From Thiothrix winogradskyi (GTDB taxonomy: Bacteria > Pseudomonadota > Gammaproteobacteria > Thiotrichales > Thiotrichaceae): DNA of 64,000 nucleotides. Numbering within the stretch: the stretch's first letter is position 1; every line of letters begins with the position of its first letter. Shown here piece by piece: positions 60,559-64,000 of this stretch. Where the stretch lies: contig NZ_CP091244.1 in assembly GCF_021650935.1 (NCBI RefSeq), positions 3,968,001-4,032,000 on the forward strand. Direction: 5' to 3'. Under the pieces are notes generated by a model, which did not search any database, was not told where the DNA came from, and saw only the letters and a program-made list of their open reading frames with translations. Position numbers and translations under genes: made by a program.

Positions 60559-62544
60559 TCAGTTGTCCCCTTCCGGTATCAGGCCAGCGGGGGGCGATAG
60601 GTACTCAACGTGTTCCGGCTGAATAGTGATCTGGATACTGCTTTGCCCAAGCACCTTGCCACTGCCATCCAGTAAGCGCACAACTGGTTGGAATGTGCCC
60701 GTTTTGGAGTATTTTTGCATGATGGATGAGCGCCATTCGCCAGAGGGTTGTTTGCTGCCATGATTGGCGGGGTGGCGGTATAGCTTGCTGCCATCGCCAA
60801 AATCCCATTCAATGACGGAATCATCTTCCACGCTCCGGTAGAGGTACACAAATGTGTGCTCGACCTCGGCGTAGTCCATATCCAGCAGTTTGAGGTTCAC
60901 CGTTGAAGCACCTTCCAGTTGGATGACTTCACCGCTTGTTGTATCTGTCGGGTTTGTTTCAGGAACATCACCAATGACGGTGATTTGTTTTTCCACGCTG
61001 GCGGTTTGCCCGATATTGTCCTTAATCTTGAAGGTAACGATAGTTTTGCCGGGTTCGTCGGGAGCCTGCCAATAGGCGAATGCACCAGTGGACAGTGCCA
61101 GCCCTTCGATATTGGTTGTGATGTAGTCGGGAATCCCGCCGCTGACACTGATTTCATAGGTTTCGTGTGCGCCAGCTTTGACGGTATCCGGGCCATCGAC
61201 AGCCAGTTTGCCAAGCGGGCTGGCGTTGTTGATCAGCTTGTTGATGAACGCTTGTAAGGCTTCGACTTTTTCCAGCGTGGTTTTGAGTTCGGGGTAATCG
61301 CGCAGGGATTTTTTCAGGATTTGCTGGGCATCTTCCACATAGGTCAGTGCCTGCATCAGGTTGCGCCCCTGACGAACCCTCTGGAAGCCTTCCATGTAAG
61401 GAATGCGTGCTTCGGCAATGATCGCGTTGGCTTGTTGCAGTCGCCCGGCATTGTCGATGTTGTGTTCCAGCTCCTGCATTTTTTCGTACAGACCATCGCC
61501 GGGCATCTGGTGTTTGAAGTAAAACTTTTGCACCTTGGCGAGGTAGTTGCTGGCTTTTTGCAGTTCACCTGCCTTGATCAGTTCGTCGACCCTTATCATG
61601 CCACGGATGACATCCATGCGCAGTTCGATGTCAGCCCAGCGTTCTTTTTCGGCCGCATTAGCACGATCCTGTTGCAGCAGGATGATTTCGGCAACCAGCT
61701 CGTTCACTTTGCCAGCCGACCAACTGAGTACCAGCCCGTGCAGGAAACCGCCGCCCAGTGCCTGAATGGCGAGGCCGCCGCTGGCCTCCAGCCCGTAACC
61801 AACCGCAGTGCCGGTCGCTTTCGCGGCTTTTTCTTCGGCACTGTCTGCGCTGACGACGATATTGTAGGCATCCCAAAGCACAAAGCCGCCATCAACAGCG
61901 GTGCCAATGTGTTCACGGATGGGTTGCCATGCGCCTTTGAGTTTGTCGGCTACCAGTTTACGGGCAGCTTGCGCCCGACTGGGTGGCAATTGCTTGATGG
62001 CATCCGTGAGCTTTTCGGTGAGTTGGGCAGGAACTTTGCCCTTGTTCGCGACGATTGCGTCGATTTCACTGAAGGTATTCAGCGTTTGTTTGCCTGCCTG
62101 ATCGATGCCGTCGTCACTCAGTCCGATCAGTTTTTTCAGGCTGTTTTCGCTGGCACCATGCAGGCTGGAACTGCTTTCGTCCAGTACAACCTGGGCAAAC
62201 GCCTGTACCCGTTTGTTCTGTACGAGTTGTTTCAATTTGTCAGCCCCTGATTGGGACATGCGCTTGATGCCTTCGACAAATTGATCCGCTGCCTGGGGAT
62301 TGTTTTCCAGCGTCAGCAGGGCTTCCCTGATCTGTTCCATGGCTTTTTGTTTGAGTTCGAGGTTGTCCAGTTCGGCAATATAGGTGGCGGCCTTGGCGAG
62401 TTTCTTGGTAATGGCCTTGTTGGTGTCGCGCACCACTACCTGTTTGGCGTATTCAAGCTCACTTTTGCTTTCTATGGCAAAAGCCGGTTGCAGGATACTG
62501 GGTGCAATACACAGTAACGGGATGATCCAGTTAAGTTTATTCAT
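60559..62544 (-). CDS. Exported PKD/Ig-like-domain protein of unknown function
   Basis: 661 residues with a signal peptide (MNKLNWIIPLLCIAPSILQPAFA). Long helical region (about 25-400) with a hydrophobic Gly-rich stretch ('GLEASGGLAIQALGGGFLHGLVLSW', about 245), then an Ig-like segment (about 470-560) and a C-terminal PKD domain with 'VIEWDFGDGSKL'. The frame is open 5' to 62886, but the signal-peptide start at 62544 is right; it overlaps the upstream gene by 8 bases. Probably periplasmic or surface-facing; I do not recognise the family. Confidence 0.7.
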   Translation of the reverse strand: MNKLNWIIPLLCIAPSILQPAFAIESKSELEYAKQVVVRDTNKAITKKLAKAATYIAELDNLELKQKAMEQIREALLTLENNPQAADQFVEGIKRMSQSGADKLKQLVQNKRVQAFAQVVLDESSSSLHGASENSLKKLIGLSDDGIDQAGKQTLNTFSEIDAIVANKGKVPAQLTEKLTDAIKQLPPSRAQAARKLVADKLKGAWQPIREHIGTAVDGGFVLWDAYNIVVSADSAEEKAAKATGTAVGYGLEASGGLAIQALGGGFLHGLVLSWSAGKVNELVAEIILLQQDRANAAEKERWADIELRMDVIRGMIRVDELIKAGELQKASNYLAKVQKFYFKHQMPGDGLYEKMQELEHNIDNAGRLQQANAIIAEARIPYMEGFQRVRQGRNLMQALTYVEDAQQILKKSLRDYPELKTTLEKVEALQAFINKLINNASPLGKLAVDGPDTVKAGAHETYEISVSGGIPDYITTNIEGLALSTGAFAYWQAPDEPGKTIVTFKIKDNIGQTASVEKQITVIGDVPETNPTDTTSGEVIQLEGASTVNLKLLDMDYAEVEHTFVYLYRSVEDDSVIEWDFGDGSKLYRHPANHGSKQPSGEWRSSIMQKYSKTGTFQPVVRLLDGSGKVLGQSSIQITIQPEHVEYLSPPAGLIPEGDN

Positions 62545-63166
62545 GACTTTCCAGCTCCCATTCAGCCAGACGGGAACCCAGTTTGGCAGCTTGTGTGCGC
62601 AGGGTGTTGGCCTTGTTGTTGTTCTGTTTGATCCATAAGCCTGATTCGTATTCGTCAGCCAGCGCAACCATGGCGTTGGCATCGCCTGCATTGGCGGCTT
62701 GCTTGAGCAGTTCAATGGCGCGGTATGGGTCAGCCTGCCCGCTGTAGCTGGATTGATAAGTAAGCGCGAGTATTTCCATGGCTTGCGGGTTGCCTGCTTG
62801 CGCCTGTTTTTCCAGGGCAGTTCTATCTGCTGGCGCTGATTGGGGCGCTGTTGTGGGGTCTTCATCAATGCTGACAATGCCTTCAATACCGCTGGTGTCG
62901 AGGCTGCCCGCTTCGCTTGCCGTCTGGGGTTCAGGGGGAGTGCGTGCGGAATTGCTCAGCGTCATGTAGCGGATGTGAGCCTGTTTGTATGCCTCCAGTG
63001 CCTGAAGTACATCACCCGCACCGGCATCAGTAGTGACCAGTTTAGTGTAGCGCTCGAAGGCTGCATCATAGACCGCTTTGGCTTCATCCAGATCCGAAGC
63101 CAGCACAGGGGGAATGGCGAAAGCGCCCAATAGGATGATGGAAGTCAGAAGATTGCTGCGCAACAT
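62537..63166 (-). CDS. Exported Sel1-repeat protein
   Basis: 209 residues with a signal peptide ('LLTSIILLGAFAIPPVLA'). A helical N-part, an acidic Ser/Thr/Pro linker, then Sel1-like units 'GNPQAMEILALTYQSSYSGQADPYRAIELLKQAANAG' and 'DANAMVALADEYESGLW'. Sel1 proteins usually act as scaffolds. Between a membrane protein and the PKD protein, probably in one operon with both. Confidence 0.75.
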   Translation of the reverse strand: MLRSNLLTSIILLGAFAIPPVLASDLDEAKAVYDAAFERYTKLVTTDAGAGDVLQALEAYKQAHIRYMTLSNSARTPPEPQTASEAGSLDTSGIEGIVSIDEDPTTAPQSAPADRTALEKQAQAGNPQAMEILALTYQSSYSGQADPYRAIELLKQAANAGDANAMVALADEYESGLWIKQNNNKANTLRTQAAKLGSRLAEWELESHE

Positions 63167-63168
63167 GC

Positions 63169-63780
63169 TTATGCCCTCGCTGGTTTGCTGTTGATCTTGT
63201 CGCGGTCGGCCGCCCCAGTCAGCAGGTGTTCCCTGACCGTGCTGGCAACTTCCGGGTATTGCGCGGGTGTGCAATGCAGACGTGCGACAGAACGCCAGCC
63301 GTTGAACAGGGTGATGGTGTGTGCAGCGGGGTAGTAGGCCGCTTTATGCAGGTCTCGCCAGTGGTAGAAAGTCGTTTCCCTCGATTTTGCCAGCAGGCTG
63401 GCTCCTGCAACCGTGGGGTTGGCACTGAGCAGGCCGAGCACGATGCCCGTCCGGTTAGCCCAGCGGGAGCGTTTGCCGAGGATTTCTGAAGTAACGCCCT
63501 TGCTGTTGAGGGTGTAACGTACTGGCATACGGTTGACGTAAAACACCAGCATAATGAACATCAGGCTAAGTGCGATGAGCGGTACAACGACGGCGAATAC
63601 TTGTGCCATTTGCCAGCCGAGTCCCATTTCCCCGGTTAACAGGCCGAGCAATGAAAACAGCACGACAATGAGCGCGTAGGTGATGCTCATGATCTTGAGA
63701 AGATCAAACAGGACAAAACGATTGGTCAGCAGGGCAACATTATGTTCCCAACGGCGTTCTGGGGTCGGCTGATTGTTCAT
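63169..63780 (-). CDS. Two-helix membrane protein of unknown function
   Basis: 203 residues. Two long hydrophobic segments (about 25-50 and 65-95) lie in the N-half, then a soluble C-half with 'NRTGIVLGLLSANPTVAGASLLAKSRETTFYHWRDLHK'. It begins the cluster: Sel1 and PKD genes follow at 2-base and overlapping distances. Not recognised. Confidence 0.65.
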   Translation of the reverse strand: MNNQPTPERRWEHNVALLTNRFVLFDLLKIMSITYALIVVLFSLLGLLTGEMGLGWQMAQVFAVVVPLIALSLMFIMLVFYVNRMPVRYTLNSKGVTSEILGKRSRWANRTGIVLGLLSANPTVAGASLLAKSRETTFYHWRDLHKAAYYPAAHTITLFNGWRSVARLHCTPAQYPEVASTVREHLLTGAADRDKINSKPARA

Positions 63781-63921
63781 GTTATTAAACCTCTAGCGGA
63801 TCAGCCTAACACCGTCATTGCGATTTGATGATGACGAATATCAAAGTCCGTTATGAATGTTTCAGCCTGTGCCAATTCAACCCCGAACAGTTGTACCTCG
63901 TTCAAGATGGATCTTCCGTAG

Positions 63922-63940
63922 GGGCGTATTGCATACGCCC
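63922..63940. repeat. Short palindrome GGGCGTAT-N3-ATACGCCC
   Basis: GGGCGTAT (63922-63929), TGC, ATACGCCC (63933-63940), preceded by CCGTAG; similar in style to the GTAGGGGCG palindromes at 9300 and 19204 (shares GTAGGGGCG). Lies beyond the last gene, in the unannotated end of the window. Confidence 0.5.
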
Positions 63941-64000
63941 TCTTCAAAATCCCTCCACCCAACACCTCTCCACCCACCACGCCGATTTCCTTGGCAGAAC

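Noticed and set aside
62545..62886. 5' extension of the PKD-protein frame
   Set aside because: It lies inside the Sel1 gene in another frame; a clear signal peptide begins at 62544.

Overview
The window looks like the chromosome of a sulfur-oxidising gammaproteobacterium of the Thiothrix/Thiotrichaceae type. The gene order kdsD-kdsC-lptC-lptA-lptB-rpoN-hpf-ptsN-rapZ is the classic gammaproteobacterial arrangement. A cbb3 oxidase, several extra-cytoplasmic thioredoxin-like proteins with DsbD, sulfate and TauE-type transporters, and two exported low-complexity proteins resembling sulfur-globule envelope proteins suggest a microaerobic sulfur-oxidising life. The genus is inferred from gene content; no rRNA is present.

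Layout. 1-2640: ccoNOQP (minus strand, ccoP cut by the window edge) with two FNR/ANR-like boxes upstream. 2768-9293: an orphan glycosyltransferase, a LysR regulator, a structured leader candidate, then ppsA, its regulator ppsR, and folD. 9300-24863: an SH3 protein, queA, tRNA-Leu(CAA), the LPS-transport/rpoN block, a CorA-type transporter, mltB, a Tyr/Asn/Pro-rich exported protein, an M20 peptidase, a GH18 chitinase and two glycine-zipper lipoproteins. 24906-37356: folB-folK, rpmB-rpmG, cardiolipin synthase, moaD-moaE, trpE and trpG split by a GxxExxY gene between two long palindromic repeats, an RDD protein, a Nudix hydrolase, der, a TauE/SafE-type transporter and NnrS.

37425-48955: an RND efflux pair, a HAD hydrolase, then an accessory segment. 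This holds a SEFIR-domain gene overlapping a STAND/TPR ATPase gene that is split by a complete IS5-like element, followed by a Phd/PIN toxin-antitoxin pair and a double thioredoxin protein. The SEFIR protein's C-terminus and the STAND protein's N-terminus carry the same ~44-residue helical module, which suggests a sensor-effector defence pair coupled by a homotypic adaptor. Removing the IS and one target-site copy restores a single 856-residue reading frame.

49073-64000: dsbD, a universal stress protein, an AEC transporter, a redox/efflux operon, a Gly/Met/Pro-rich exported protein, SulP with a second stress protein, a Fic protein diverging from a bacteriohemerythrin over an intergenic region with five copies of an 11-base motif plus an FNR-like box, and an unrecognised three-gene envelope cluster with a PKD-domain protein. 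GC-rich 'CCCTCACCCC' palindromes are scattered through the window and two lie in frame inside the STAND gene.
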